A stretch of DNA of 64,000 nucleotides from Sporosarcina sp. FSL K6-1508 (GCF_038007465.1 NZ_JBBOXF010000001.1:2119001-2183000); one strand, 5' to 3'. Numbered from the stretch's first letter, positions 8,788 through 18,055 are shown. Notes: generated from the letters alone by a model not told the origin. Made by a program: numbers and translations.

Positions 8788-9762
8788 ATGAAAGCAATTA
8801 TTTTTGAAGAATACGGAAGTGCGGATGTGTTACAGCAAATAGAAATTGATAAACCAGTAATTGGTGATCAAGAAGTGTTAGTCGAAGTGCAAGCGATTGG
8901 CGTGAACTATGCAGATACAGCGCGTCGCGAAGGGAAATACGTCGTGCCGACTCCGCTGCCGTTCATTCCCGGGGCTGAAGTTGCAGGTGTTATTACGGAA
9001 GTAGGTAAAGACGTCAAACGCTATAAACCTGGTATGCGTGTTGTGGCTTTAATTGAATCGGCAGGATATGCTGCGTATGTGACCATTCATGAGATGGCAC
9101 TCGCACCTATACCTGACGGCGTTGATTTTGTAAGTGCAGTCGCGTTGCCGCTACAAGGTCAAACGGCTTACCATATTTTGAAGACAATGGGACGCCTTCA
9201 AAAAGGGGAAACGGTTCTTGTACATGCAGCTGCAGGGGGAGTTGGTGCAATTGCGGTCCAGCTAGCAAAAATCTTTGGGGCAGGCAAGATTATTGCGACA
9301 GCAAGCAGTGATGAGAAATTGGCACATGCAAAAGAAATGGGTGCAGATCATCTCGTTAATTACACAGAAGAAGGCTGGGAACTAAAAGTCCGTGAACTGA
9401 CCGATGGCAAAGGTGTGGACGTTGCGCTTGAAATGGTCGGCGGGGATATATTCCGCAATACACTTAAATGCCTGGCTCCATTTGGACGTATTGTGGTATT
9501 TGGTGCAGCAAGCGGAGAACAGTCAGCCCTTTACGCAGGTGAATTAATGCGTCGCAATCAATCGGTGATTGGATTTTTCTTGCCTCAAATCATGCGTAAT
9601 TATGATATGTATCAAGCTAGTTTCAAGGAATTACTTGGTTTTATTGAAAGCGGCGAGTTAAAGCTGACAATTGGCGGGACTTATCGTTTAGAAGAGGCGG
9701 CAGATGTACATCGACTGTTGCAAGGAAGAAAAACAATGGGGAAACTAGTACTTATCCCATGA
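8788..9762 (+). CDS. NADPH:quinone oxidoreductase, zinc-independent MDR family
   Basis: 324 residues, the standard size of QOR-type medium-chain reductases. The N-terminal GroES-like domain has GVNYADTARREG and PGAEVAGVI; the Rossmann domain has VLVHAAAGGVGAIAVQLAK (about residues 142-160). The zinc ligands of alcohol dehydrogenases are missing, as expected for quinone or enone reductases. It is the last gene of the operon, 14 bases after fadE-like, preceded by AAGGGGG. It may reduce an unsaturated carbonyl or dispose of reducing power; the substrate is not readable. A partial inverted repeat follows but lacks a clear T tract. Confidence 0.85.
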   Translation: MKAIIFEEYGSADVLQQIEIDKPVIGDQEVLVEVQAIGVNYADTARREGKYVVPTPLPFIPGAEVAGVITEVGKDVKRYKPGMRVVALIESAGYAAYVTIHEMALAPIPDGVDFVSAVALPLQGQTAYHILKTMGRLQKGETVLVHAAAGGVGAIAVQLAKIFGAGKIIATASSDEKLAHAKEMGADHLVNYTEEGWELKVRELTDGKGVDVALEMVGGDIFRNTLKCLAPFGRIVVFGAASGEQSALYAGELMRRNQSVIGFFLPQIMRNYDMYQASFKELLGFIESGELKLTIGGTYRLEEAADVHRLLQGRKTMGKLVLIP

Positions 9763-9796
9763 TGGTTATCAACGGAAAGTAGGGTTTTAAGTTAAC

Positions 9797-10258
9797 TTAG
9801 AACCTAACTTTCCGCTGATTGATTTGTCTGGCAAACAATACCCCTAATAAGTATCCATAAAGTATGTGTCCTACAATCCAATATGCAAAGGACAGCATAC
9901 TTTTAGAGTCGGGCGTTCGGTCTGAGAATGCTGTCGTAGGGAAGAGAGCGGCTCCTATGATGAAACAGACAGCAGTACATACGAGAATGAGTTGTTTTTT
10001 ATTTTGAATCTTTCTATAAATTATCAACAGATATAAACTAACCGCCAATGCTATGGAGACAATTAGATGGAAGCCTAGTTCGATTAATTCTGGGAAAGCA
10101 ACCGTGTTGACAAAAGGAATATAATCGACGTTTAATAACAGTGTGTAAACTTTTAAGCGAGTCATCAGTTCCACAAGTTTCAGCAATGCTGCTAAGACCA
10201 ATCCGGAGATTACTCCATATATAACTGTAATTTTAAAACCTTTCTTCGTCAAACTCAT
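9797..10258 (-). CDS. Four-helix integral membrane protein of unknown function
   Basis: 153 residues with four strongly hydrophobic segments: about 10-30 (ITVIYGVISGLVLAALL), 60-80 (LIVSIALAVSLYLLIIY), 87-105 (LILVCTAVCFIIGAALF) and 125-145 (YWIVGHILYGYLLGVLFA). Short basic ends suggest both termini are cytoplasmic. The pattern recalls YagU/DUF1440-like proteins, but the match is weak. Single gene, convergent with the acyl-CoA operon; its stop lies within an imperfect inverted repeat. Confidence 0.65.
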   Translation of the reverse strand: MSLTKKGFKITVIYGVISGLVLAALLKLVELMTRLKVYTLLLNVDYIPFVNTVAFPELIELGFHLIVSIALAVSLYLLIIYRKIQNKKQLILVCTAVCFIIGAALFPTTAFSDRTPDSKSMLSFAYWIVGHILYGYLLGVLFARQINQRKVRF

Positions 10259-10362
10259 ACTTTCACTTCCTTGACCACTGTATTTCTACTTTCTTCAACG
10301 TTGTTTAAGTTCCTGCTAAGAGAGGTAAACTCTAATAACATTGAAAAAGGGAGTAGATCATT

Positions 10363-10776
10363 ATGAATGCAAAAGAAACTGCACTAAAAATACTAAAGGA
10401 AAGCTTCGTCGGCACGATGGCGACGATTCAACAAAATAAGCCTCATACGCGGTACATGACGTTTTTCAATGACGAATTTACGCTTTATACAGCAACATCG
10501 AAACAAACGCAAAAGGTAGAAGAACTTGAAGCGAATCCCCACACACATATATTAATCGGCTACGATGGGGAAGGTTTCGGAGACGATTTTCTAGAAATTG
10601 AAGGAACTGTCAGCATTACAGATGATGATAGCTTAAAGGAAAAAGTATGGAATGAACATATGAAACCTTGGTTTAGTGGACCAGAAGACCCCAATCTCGT
10701 CATACTCAGAGTTGAACCGGTGACAATCCGATTGATGAATAAAAAAGGTGAGGAACCGCATATAATTGAACTTTAA
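10363..10776 (+). CDS. Pyridoxamine 5'-phosphate oxidase-like protein (general stress protein 26 type)
   Basis: 137 residues forming a single split-barrel flavin-binding domain: ESFVGTMATIQQNKPHTRYMTF, FTLYTATSKQTQKVEELEANPH and a final PVTIRLMNKKG strand. This resembles YdaG/GS26 proteins of Bacillus. Members bind FMN or F420-like cofactors; most have no assigned substrate. It has a good ribosome site (AAAGGGAG) and stands alone, closed by two terminators in a row. Confidence 0.8.
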   Translation: MNAKETALKILKESFVGTMATIQQNKPHTRYMTFFNDEFTLYTATSKQTQKVEELEANPHTHILIGYDGEGFGDDFLEIEGTVSITDDDSLKEKVWNEHMKPWFSGPEDPNLVILRVEPVTIRLMNKKGEEPHIIEL

Positions 10777-10780
10777 GTAT

Positions 10781-10811
10781 AAGGTACTGGCGTTCAAAGC
10801 TGGTACCTTTT
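10781..10811 (+). terminator. Terminator after the PNPOx-like gene
   Basis: AAGGTAC pairs with GTACCTT around a loop, followed by TTTTGCTTT. The first of two consecutive hairpins. Confidence 0.6.
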
Positions 10812-10817
10812 GCTTTG

Positions 10818-10858
10818 CCGAGCTTTATCAACATGAGGTTTCTGTGCTCGGTTTTTTT
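10818..10858 (+). terminator. Second, stronger terminator
   Basis: CCGAGC pairs with GCTCGG around a long AT-rich loop and is followed by seven T residues. Confidence 0.65.
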
Positions 10859-11005
10859 AGCAAAATGGGCAACTTGCAAAGCTGTTTAAAAAGCAGCTGT
10901 GAGAAGAGTTATGGTATATTACTATATAAATTGAAATAAAGAATTCCTTCAAATTCGCTTCGTGCTTACGCTTCAAAGTATATAGATAAAATAAAAGGAT
11001 GTGAA

Positions 11006-12076
11006 ATGATGTTTTTAGCTTGGAATGAAATTAAAAAGAATAAGTTGCGATTTACGTTAATCATCGGCGTCTTAATGCTCGTTTCCTATTTAGTATTCTT
11101 TCTATCCGGTCTGGCAAACGGCTTGGAAAATATGAATCGGGAATCCGTCGACAAATGGAAAGCGACATCAATCGTTTTAACTGATGAGTCCGATAAGAGT
11201 ATGTCTCAATCCTCGATGACACTTGCTGATGTGGACGACGTCGATGCCAAAGATATCGCTGTAATCGGTCAAATTAATGCCATTGCCGGCAATGGTGAGG
11301 AAAAGAAAAACGTCTCTATTTTTGGCATTCTTAAAGATGAATTCATTATGCCGATAGTGACGGAAGGTAAAGCGTTTTCTGAAGCGAATGAGGTTATTGC
11401 AGGTGATTCATTAAAAGAAGAAGGCTTCAAATTGGGGGATGAATTGCACTTATCTTCCTCGGAAGAAGTGTTAACAATCGTAGGTTTTACAGACAACGCA
11501 CGATTTAATGCAGCGCCAGTGCTTTATGGTGACCTCTCCACATTCCAACGGGTTAAATTCGGAGAAGCTGCCGATCTAAACAAAGAAAGTATAAATGGAA
11601 TTGTTGTCCGTACAGGTGATGCGACGGCTATTACTCAGAATGATTCGCTTGAAGCAATTGAGATTGAGACATTCATACGTAATTTACCAGGTTACACGGA
11701 ACAGAATTTGACATTGAATCTTATGATTTATTTCTTGTTTGGTATCTCAGCGGTTATCGTAGCAATCTTCCTTTACGTTTTGACAGTACAGAAAATAAGT
11801 ATGTTTGGTGTTATGAAAGCACAAGGTATCTCTAATAGGTATCTGTCCTGTTCGGTCATCGCACAGACATTTATATTGGCAGCAATTGGTGTAGCTGTCG
11901 GATTTGGATTGGCGTTATTAACGGGAGCATTTTTACCAAGCGCGGTGCCTGTCGCTTTTGACCTTGTAACGATGCTTATCTATGGCTTGGTGTTAGTTAT
12001 CGTTGCTATCGCAGGCGCAGTATTCTCAGTCCTTACCATAGTTAGAATCGATCCATTGAAAGCGATAGGAGGATAA
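11006..12076 (+). CDS. HrtB-like ABC transporter permease (FtsX/MacB fold)
   Basis: 356 residues. TM1 is near residues 14-36 (RFTLIIGVLMLVSYLVFFLSG), then a large extracellular MacB-type domain (about 40-230), then three membrane helices (IYFLFGISAVIVAIFLYVL, VIAQTFILAAIGVAVGFGLAL, VTMLIYGLVLVIVAIAGAVF). It ends IDPLKAIGG, the FtsX tail. Layout and wording resemble the staphylococcal heme exporter permease HrtB. The role is export of heme or another hydrophobic toxic molecule, driven by the next gene. SD AGGATGTGA lies before two adjacent ATGs (11006 and 11009). No HssRS-like sensor is nearby, so heme as substrate is unproved. Confidence 0.8.
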   Translation: MMFLAWNEIKKNKLRFTLIIGVLMLVSYLVFFLSGLANGLENMNRESVDKWKATSIVLTDESDKSMSQSSMTLADVDDVDAKDIAVIGQINAIAGNGEEKKNVSIFGILKDEFIMPIVTEGKAFSEANEVIAGDSLKEEGFKLGDELHLSSSEEVLTIVGFTDNARFNAAPVLYGDLSTFQRVKFGEAADLNKESINGIVVRTGDATAITQNDSLEAIEIETFIRNLPGYTEQNLTLNLMIYFLFGISAVIVAIFLYVLTVQKISMFGVMKAQGISNRYLSCSVIAQTFILAAIGVAVGFGLALLTGAFLPSAVPVAFDLVTMLIYGLVLVIVAIAGAVFSVLTIVRIDPLKAIGG

Positions 12077-12772
12077 ATGATGGCAGTTTTAGAATTAAAA
12101 CAAGTCAAAAAGACGTTTGGCAGCGGTCATACACAAGTGGAAGCGATGAAGGAAACGAACTTCCTCGCTGAAAGAGGAGAACTGATCGCAATTATTGGGC
12201 CATCGGGTTCGGGGAAAAGCACATTCCTTACGATTGTAGGTGGCCTTCTCTCACCAACTTCAGGAGATGTCATCATCAATGATAAGAATTTAGCAGCGCT
12301 GAACGAAAAGGAACGCTCAAAGATCCGACTGAAAGAAATCGGCTTCATCTTACAGGCGTCCAACCTAGTTCCATTCTTGACAGTGGCCAATCAGTTGAAA
12401 TTATTAGACCAAGTGAAAAAAGGAAATATGACCAAAAAAGAACTGGAAGAGTTATATGAGGACTTGGGCATCAGCAATTTACGTGGTAAATACCCTGCAG
12501 ATCTGTCAGGGGGGGAACGTCAGCGTGTTGCAATCGCCAAAGCGCTATACAGCAATCCATCTATTATTTTAGCTGATGAACCAACAGCTTCCCTTGATTC
12601 AGATCGTGCCTATGAAGTGATGGAACTTCTGAAAAATGAAACCAAGAATAAAAATACAACGACCATTGTGGTCACACATGATATCCGCCTCGTTGGCTAT
12701 TGTGACAAGATCTATAACATGACCGATGGTGTACTGACTTTAGAAGATGAGAAAAGTATAGTAGCTTATTGA
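12077..12772 (+). CDS. HrtA-like ABC transporter ATP-binding protein
   Basis: 231 residues of the LolD/MacB/HrtA ATPase class. Walker A is GPSGSGKST (about 40-48), the Q-loop lies in FILQASNLVPFLT, the signature is LSGGERQRVAIAKAL, Walker B is IILADEPTASLD, and the H-loop is VVTHD. It begins directly after the permease stop, so the two form one transporter (two permeases, two ATPases). A hairpin terminator follows. Confidence 0.9.
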   Translation: MMAVLELKQVKKTFGSGHTQVEAMKETNFLAERGELIAIIGPSGSGKSTFLTIVGGLLSPTSGDVIINDKNLAALNEKERSKIRLKEIGFILQASNLVPFLTVANQLKLLDQVKKGNMTKKELEELYEDLGISNLRGKYPADLSGGERQRVAIAKALYSNPSIILADEPTASLDSDRAYEVMELLKNETKNKNTTTIVVTHDIRLVGYCDKIYNMTDGVLTLEDEKSIVAY

Positions 12773-12793
12773 AGAAAGTAAGTAATGAAACTT

Positions 12794-12829
12794 CCTGTTA
12801 TCCTTTTAAAAAGGATGATGGGATTTTTT
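12794..12829 (+). terminator. Terminator after the HrtBA-like pair
   Basis: CCTGTTATCCTTTT pairs with AAAAGGATGATGGG, with some G-T pairs, followed by ATTTTTT. Confidence 0.6.
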
Positions 12830-12855
12830 AAAGATAAGAAGGAATAAGTTTTTTA

Positions 12856-12890
12856 ACCTGGACTGGTGTCTTACTCCAAGCGCTTTTCGG
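12856..12890 (+). repeat. Copy of the GTGTCTAGCTCCAGCGC intergenic repeat (divergent)
   Basis: AACCTGGACTGGTGTCTTACTCCAAGCGC aligns with 53861-53890 (AACCTGGAGCAGTGTCTAGCTCCAGCGC, shown here in parts) and 32766-32785. It lies between the ABC pair and dbpA. Confidence 0.5.
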
Positions 12891-12971
12891 AATAAAAATC
12901 ATAATACTCCCTTAACTGACGAATGGTCCCTGTTTGTGAGATAATACACTTAGAATGAGAGGCTGATTACA

Positions 12972-14408
12972 ATGACATTTCAAAATTATAACTTAAGCAA
13001 GGAGATTACACGGGCGCTGGACGGGCTTGGGTATTCTTCACCCACTGAAGTGCAGGAGAAAGTGATTCCTGCGGCCCTTAAAAAAAATGACTTAGTAGTT
13101 AAATCACAGACGGGCAGCGGGAAGACGGCAGCTTTTGGAATCCCTATCTGTGAAATGGTGAACTGGGACGAGAATAAACCACAGGCGCTAATTTTAACAC
13201 CTACACGTGAACTTGCAGATCAGGTCAAAGAAGACATTACGAATATTGGCCGTTTTAAGCGTATTAAAGCTGCCGCTGTCTACGGTAAATCTCCATATGC
13301 TTATCAAAAAGAAGAGCTGAAGCAGAAATGCCACGTAGTTGTCGGAACGCCGGGACGTGTATTCGATCATATTGAGCGGGGTTCACTTGTGCTTGATAAA
13401 ATCGACTATCTAGTACTTGATGAAGCGGATGAAATGCTAAATATGGGCTTTATTGACCAAGTTGAATCGATTATTAATAAATTACCGAAAAACAGAACGA
13501 CTATGCTTTTCTCGGCGACACTCCCGGAAAAAATCGGGAAACTAAGTAGTAAATATATGAACAATCCAGAAAATATTGAGATCGCTTCAACTGTTACACT
13601 GACGGATCAAATTGACCACTCACTAATTATCGTACGGGATCCTCAGAAATTTGACTTGCTGCGCGAAGTGACTGTAGTCGAAAACCCGGATAGCTGTATT
13701 ATTTTTTGCCGGACAAAAGATCAGGTAGACAGTGTAACTGAACAACTTGAAAAACTGCACTACACTTGCGATAAACTCCACGGCGGCATGATGCAGGAAG
13801 ATCGTTTCTCTGTCATGGATGAATTCAAACGCGGTGAGTTCCGTTACTTGGTTGCTACAGATGTTGCTGCACGCGGCATTGACATCGACAGTATAACGCA
13901 TGTTATCAATTATGACCTTCCTGTAGAGACTGAAAGTTATGTGCACAGAGTAGGGAGAACAGGACGTGCCGGTAAAAGAGGAAAAGCGATTTCATTCGTC
14001 ACGCCTAATGAAAACCACTTTCTAGATGAAATCGAAGCGTATATCGGTTTTGAGATTCAACAGCGCAATGCACCTTCAAAGGCAGCAGTTTCCGCTGCAA
14101 AGGAAGCCTTCACTGAAAAGTTGGAAAGCCTGCCAGAATTGAAAAAGAATAAAAATGAATTAGTGAACAAAGATATCATGAAGCTTTACTTCAATGGCGG
14201 TAAAAAGAAAAAACTTCGCGCAGTTGACTTTGTCGGTACAATTACAAATATCCCTGGCGTAACCGCAGAAGACATTGGCATCATAAAAATCCAGGACACC
14301 GTGACATATATCGATATCCTAAACGGCAAAGGGAAGTTAGTGTTGAATGAAATGAAAACGACAACCGTTAAAGGAAAGTTATTGAAAGTGCACAAAGCAA
14401 ATAAATAA
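12972..14408 (+). CDS. dbpA: DEAD-box ATP-dependent RNA helicase DbpA/YxiN
   Basis: 478 residues, nearly the length of Bacillus DbpA (YxiN). Helicase motifs in order: SQTGSGKTAAF (motif I), PTRELA, GTPGR, DEAD (VLDEADEML), SAT (LFSATLP), then IIFCRTK, ATDVAARGID and HRVGRTGRAGK in the second RecA domain. The last 75 residues (KLYFNGGKKKKLRAVDFVGTI onward) are the DbpA RNA-binding domain that recognises 23S rRNA hairpin 92. It acts in late 50S ribosome assembly. Monocistronic, with a hairpin terminator shared with psd. Confidence 0.92.
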   Translation: MTFQNYNLSKEITRALDGLGYSSPTEVQEKVIPAALKKNDLVVKSQTGSGKTAAFGIPICEMVNWDENKPQALILTPTRELADQVKEDITNIGRFKRIKAAAVYGKSPYAYQKEELKQKCHVVVGTPGRVFDHIERGSLVLDKIDYLVLDEADEMLNMGFIDQVESIINKLPKNRTTMLFSATLPEKIGKLSSKYMNNPENIEIASTVTLTDQIDHSLIIVRDPQKFDLLREVTVVENPDSCIIFCRTKDQVDSVTEQLEKLHYTCDKLHGGMMQEDRFSVMDEFKRGEFRYLVATDVAARGIDIDSITHVINYDLPVETESYVHRVGRTGRAGKRGKAISFVTPNENHFLDEIEAYIGFEIQQRNAPSKAAVSAAKEAFTEKLESLPELKKNKNELVNKDIMKLYFNGGKKKKLRAVDFVGTITNIPGVTAEDIGIIKIQDTVTYIDILNGKGKLVLNEMKTTTVKGKLLKVHKANK

Positions 14409-14416
14409 TTTTCAAT

Positions 14417-14468
14417 AAAAAAGCAATCCTTGATCAGCATATACACTGATCAAGAATTGCTTTTTTTG
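14417..14468. terminator. Bidirectional terminator between dbpA and psd
   Basis: AAAAAAGCAATCCTTGATCAG pairs with CTGATCAAGAATTGCTTTTTT (one small bulge), giving a T tract on each strand. The two genes converge here. Confidence 0.85.
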
Positions 14469-14472
14469 TTTA

Positions 14473-15249
14473 CTAAATCCAATTACCAACGGGTTGTCCC
14501 ACCTGAACTTCACTATTTAACTCAACTGACGTCGTGAAATGTGAGTTATTCTCTATAAAAAGAATAACGGTAGAGCCGAAACTGAAAAAGCCGAAATCAT
14601 TTCCTTTAATACATTCTTTTGATGAACTATAGAGCTGTATACTATTTACATTTAAAGCACCAACTTTTACAATCGCGACATTTCCAAAATCCATCTTCAC
14701 TTCTGAAATAAGACGATGGTTCGTAGAAAAAGGGCTTTGTCCAAGGCGTAAGCCTAAATTATTCACGGGATAGGATACACCGCCAAGTGCATAACGTGAA
14801 ACCAATTCCCCGGCTACTGGATAGTGGAAATGATGATAATGGCTGGGTGATAGGTAAAAGATATAGTAGAAGCCGTCTTTATAGGGAGCTGCTTTCCTTT
14901 CTGATCCCATTATTTCGTTTAATCGGTACTGATGACCTTTAATGAGAAATGTTTGATCGGCAGCTATTCTTCCTACTCCACTTACGATACCGTCCACCGG
15001 TGAAGTAAGTATGCTTGGAGAAGGGTCCACTTGACGAGCCCCTTCTTTCAAGGAACGTGTAAAGAGTTCTGATAGACTTTTATAGTGGGAAATCGGATAT
15101 TCCATTTCTTCAATATTGAGGCGATAAGCCCTGCTGAATGGTCCGATGAACGGTCGACTTAACCGGGCGCTTGTAAACGATTTTAAAAGAGAAGAAGAAA
15201 AAGGATTTCCCGTCAACTCGACAAAAGATTTAAATAGTGCTTTTTTCAT
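14473..15249 (-). CDS. psd: Phosphatidylserine decarboxylase proenzyme
   Basis: About 258 residues, the short Bacillus form. HYHHFHYPV and VKVGALNV are family blocks, and the self-cleavage site is in FSFGSTVILF: the serine of GST becomes the pyruvoyl cofactor, leaving a short alpha chain. It makes phosphatidylethanolamine from phosphatidylserine at the membrane. An upstream ATG (15273) exists, but ACAGGAGA lies between it and the ATG at 15249, which has proper spacing. It follows pssA directly on the same strand, so the two consecutive steps of PE synthesis are co-transcribed. Confidence 0.92.
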   Translation of the reverse strand: MKKALFKSFVELTGNPFSSSLLKSFTSARLSRPFIGPFSRAYRLNIEEMEYPISHYKSLSELFTRSLKEGARQVDPSPSILTSPVDGIVSGVGRIAADQTFLIKGHQYRLNEIMGSERKAAPYKDGFYYIFYLSPSHYHHFHYPVAGELVSRYALGGVSYPVNNLGLRLGQSPFSTNHRLISEVKMDFGNVAIVKVGALNVNSIQLYSSSKECIKGNDFGFFSFGSTVILFIENNSHFTTSVELNSEVQVGQPVGNWI

Positions 15250-15273
15250 TTTTTTATCTCCTGTAGATTTCAT

Positions 15274-15807
15274 TTATACTTTTGCAATACGAATATTGCT
15301 AATCATTAAGACTGACATAATCAGCATTAATATGACAAAAAATAATGTTCCCATATAGGGAATGAGGAAGAAACTTAACGTCATTACAACACCTGCTGCT
15401 GTAATTGGAACACCGTAAAATGCGCCATCAAACTCACTTGCATTAAAGCGGGCAAGACGAACAGCACCTGCCAATACGTAAAAAACAGTAACAATGATTC
15501 CAAGCAGTGGCTTCTCGTAAAGTATTGATTCGTAAATTAATAACGCAGGCGCCAGACCAAATGAAACCAGGTCACATAACGAATCGAGCTCTTTGCCGAA
15601 AAGAGATTCCGCATGATAATGTCTTGCCACCATTCCGTCGAAACGATCGAATAATGCAGCAAGGAAGATGAATAGTAAACTCATATGACCTAAGCCTTTT
15701 ATAATTAGAATAATAGCAATAACACCAAAACTAAGATTCATCAAAGTAATTGCATTGGCTAACTGTGCTTTAACTTTGGAATGTTCAACATAATCAGGTA
15801 AAAACAT
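15274..15807 (-). CDS. pssA: CDP-diacylglycerol-serine O-phosphatidyltransferase
   Basis: About 177 residues. The CDP-alcohol phosphotransferase motif DRFDGMVAR...GKELDSLCD fits DxxDGxxARx8GxxxDxxxD, and about six membrane helices follow. It makes phosphatidylserine from CDP-diacylglycerol and serine. The ATG at 15807 is preceded by ATAGGAGG with ideal spacing; the ORF is open further upstream (to 15858) but without a ribosome site. First gene of the pssA-psd unit. Confidence 0.92.
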   Translation of the reverse strand: MFLPDYVEHSKVKAQLANAITLMNLSFGVIAIILIIKGLGHMSLLFIFLAALFDRFDGMVARHYHAESLFGKELDSLCDLVSFGLAPALLIYESILYEKPLLGIIVTVFYVLAGAVRLARFNASEFDGAFYGVPITAAGVVMTLSFFLIPYMGTLFFVILMLIMSVLMISNIRIAKV

Positions 15808-16216
15808 AGTACACCTCCTATCAATATCCGAAGAAATATTTGAATAAATTATGACCATTTTATCAACTATCCGAAAATACTATGATACCACGATTAGTTT
15901 GGAAAAGACTGTTAAATTAAAAAAGACTTAAAAAAAGTGAAATATGTCCCTATTTTTGTTGTTTTATAGTAATGCTTGACCTATGTCTAGAAACGGCGTC
16001 AAAAAAATTAGAAGTAGCCCTATTTTAACTATCATAGCTTCTCATCTAATGTCTATCACTTTAAATTATACTTGAATAATGATTGTTACGCAATTTTGCC
16101 GTGAACTATAATGGCGTTTGTAATATTGTTAAAAGGTCTTTAACCTTTCATGAAGCAATTGTCCAAATAACTTGAGAAGTAAATACATCGAAGGAATTTA
16201 AAATTACAATTTTATG

Positions 16217-16244
16217 TTGCAAGAAATTCTGTGACAGGTATGAT
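16217..16244 (+). promoter_or_regulatory. Candidate sigma-A promoter of the chemoreceptor gene
   Basis: TTGCAA, 16-bp spacer, TATGAT, about 80 bp before the start. The remainder of the 15808-16324 gap is AT-rich and holds nothing else recognised apart from the divergent pssA upstream region. Confidence 0.4.
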
Positions 16245-16324
16245 ATAAGTACCTGTTTGATTGTCGATTATTTAATAGTCAAAAGGTGTGATGTTGAATC
16301 TTGGGGATAGGGGGAAATACCTGC

Positions 16325-18055
16325 ATGAAAATTCGGTCGAAATTATTTATTATTTCATTTTGCTTACTGTTAATTCCAAGTTTAATTATTGGATTCAGTA
16401 GTTATTTATCAGCAAAAGATAATCTAGATGAACTAGGTGAAACGACGCTGAAAAATGGTGTTGAGATGGCACTTCAAGTAATTGATTCGATGAATTACGC
16501 TGTCGAGCAAGGCGACATACCATTGGAAGAAGCACAAGAAAAAGTGAAAGAATATCTAATCGGTGAACGCCAAAATGATGGTACACGTTCAATTACCTCG
16601 AAAGTAGATTTGGGTAGTGGTTACTTTGCGGTTTACGAACAGGATGGGTTGGAAATTGCACATCCTTCTATAGAGGGCACGAATGGATGGGACCATCAAG
16701 ATGCAGATGGGATTTATATGGTTCAAGAAATTATAAAGGCTGCGCAAGATGGTGGAGGCTTTACTCATTATACTTGGGAGCTACCGAACCAACCAGGCAC
16801 AGAATCGACAAAGGTTACATATAGCGCGTTAGATCCGGATTGGGGATGGGTTATCGTCGCAGGCACATACATGCAAGATTTTAATAAGGGTGCCAATGCT
16901 ATTTTGAACACTATACTGATTACGCTTGTTGCGAGTGCACTTGTAGGATTAGTCGTCATTCTATTATTTTCGAGGCATTTAGCGACTCCTATTAGACGAA
17001 TCGAGCAAAGCGTACAAAAAATCGCCGAACAAGACCTCTCTATTGATAGGATTGAAGTCAAAAACAAAGACGAACTTGGTGATTTAGCAATAGGATTAAA
17101 TACGATGGTAGATAATTTGAAAAACGTAATAGATTCCGTTTCAAACTCTGCGGAACAAGTAGCTGCAACGTCAGAACAGTTGACTGCTAGTAGTGAGGAA
17201 ACGAGTAAGGCTTCTGAGGAAATTTCAGAATCCACCCAGCAAGTAGCAATGGGACAAGAAAACCAGTTGTTGGGAATGCAGGAAGCAAAAGAATCTGTCA
17301 CACAAATGTCTTCAAGTATTACACAAATCACAATGGATATTAAAGAATTAAACGATTTATCAACTGCGACAACTACTGTTTCTCTTTCGGGTAATGAAGT
17401 CATTAAAAAGACTGTAGAACAAATGCAACAAATTAGACAACAGAATGCGTCAACAACAGAAGCAATTTATGTACTAGAACGCAAATCAGGTGAGATTGAT
17501 GAAATCATCAATGTAATCACGAACATTGCTGCTCAAACGAACTTACTTGCTTTAAATGCTGCGATTGAAGCAGCCCGTGCTGGTGAACATGGTAAAGGTT
17601 TTGCCGTTGTAGCGGATGAAGTCAAGAAGTTAGCTGAGGAATCAGGGAATGCGGCGAATCATATATCTACTTTGATTAACGAAATTCAATTCGATACGAA
17701 GAATACAGTTAACTTAGTGAATGAAGGAGAAATCGTAATCGAAAATGGAATGAAGGCCGTCGAAAATGCAGGAAGTACATTTAAAACGATTTCAACTGAC
17801 ATAAACTCGATTACAAATAAGTTATCAAATATTTCAAATGAAATTCAGGAAATTAACCGTAATACGGAAAATCTAGTTGAAATAGTAGATAAAACAAGAG
17901 ATGTTACGGAACAATCAGCTAGTTATACGCAAAATGTCGCTGCAGCGTCTGAAGAGCAACATGCCTCTATGCTAGAAATGGCGCATGCCTCTAGAGCTTT
18001 GTCCGAAATGTCTGCAGAACTGCAGGACTTGGTATCTGATTTTAAATTGAGTTAA
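16325..18055 (+). CDS. Methyl-accepting chemotaxis protein with Cache sensor
   Basis: About 576 residues. TM1 (about 7-27, LFIISFCLLLIPSLIIGF), an extracellular Cache-type domain (about 30-195, ending in VTYSALDPDWGWVIVAGTYM), TM2 (about 202-225), then a HAMP domain (RHLATPIRRIEQSVQKIAEQD in part). The long signalling coiled coil has the conserved hairpin tip ALNAAIEAARAGEHGKGFAVVADEVKKLAEES, shown by overlapping pieces. It controls CheA in response to an extracellular ligand that cannot be read. A TTG at 16301 is in frame, but AGGGGG precedes the ATG at 16325. Monocistronic. Confidence 0.88.
   Translation: MKIRSKLFIISFCLLLIPSLIIGFSSYLSAKDNLDELGETTLKNGVEMALQVIDSMNYAVEQGDIPLEEAQEKVKEYLIGERQNDGTRSITSKVDLGSGYFAVYEQDGLEIAHPSIEGTNGWDHQDADGIYMVQEIIKAAQDGGGFTHYTWELPNQPGTESTKVTYSALDPDWGWVIVAGTYMQDFNKGANAILNTILITLVASALVGLVVILLFSRHLATPIRRIEQSVQKIAEQDLSIDRIEVKNKDELGDLAIGLNTMVDNLKNVIDSVSNSAEQVAATSEQLTASSEETSKASEEISESTQQVAMGQENQLLGMQEAKESVTQMSSSITQITMDIKELNDLSTATTTVSLSGNEVIKKTVEQMQQIRQQNASTTEAIYVLERKSGEIDEIINVITNIAAQTNLLALNAAIEAARAGEHGKGFAVVADEVKKLAEESGNAANHISTLINEIQFDTKNTVNLVNEGEIVIENGMKAVENAGSTFKTISTDINSITNKLSNISNEIQEINRNTENLVEIVDKTRDVTEQSASYTQNVAAASEEQHASMLEMAHASRALSEMSAELQDLVSDFKLS

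Noticed and set aside
9772..9814. Inverted repeat between the quinone reductase gene and the membrane protein gene as a terminator
   Set aside because: Pairing is broken by mismatches and neither strand has a T run after it.
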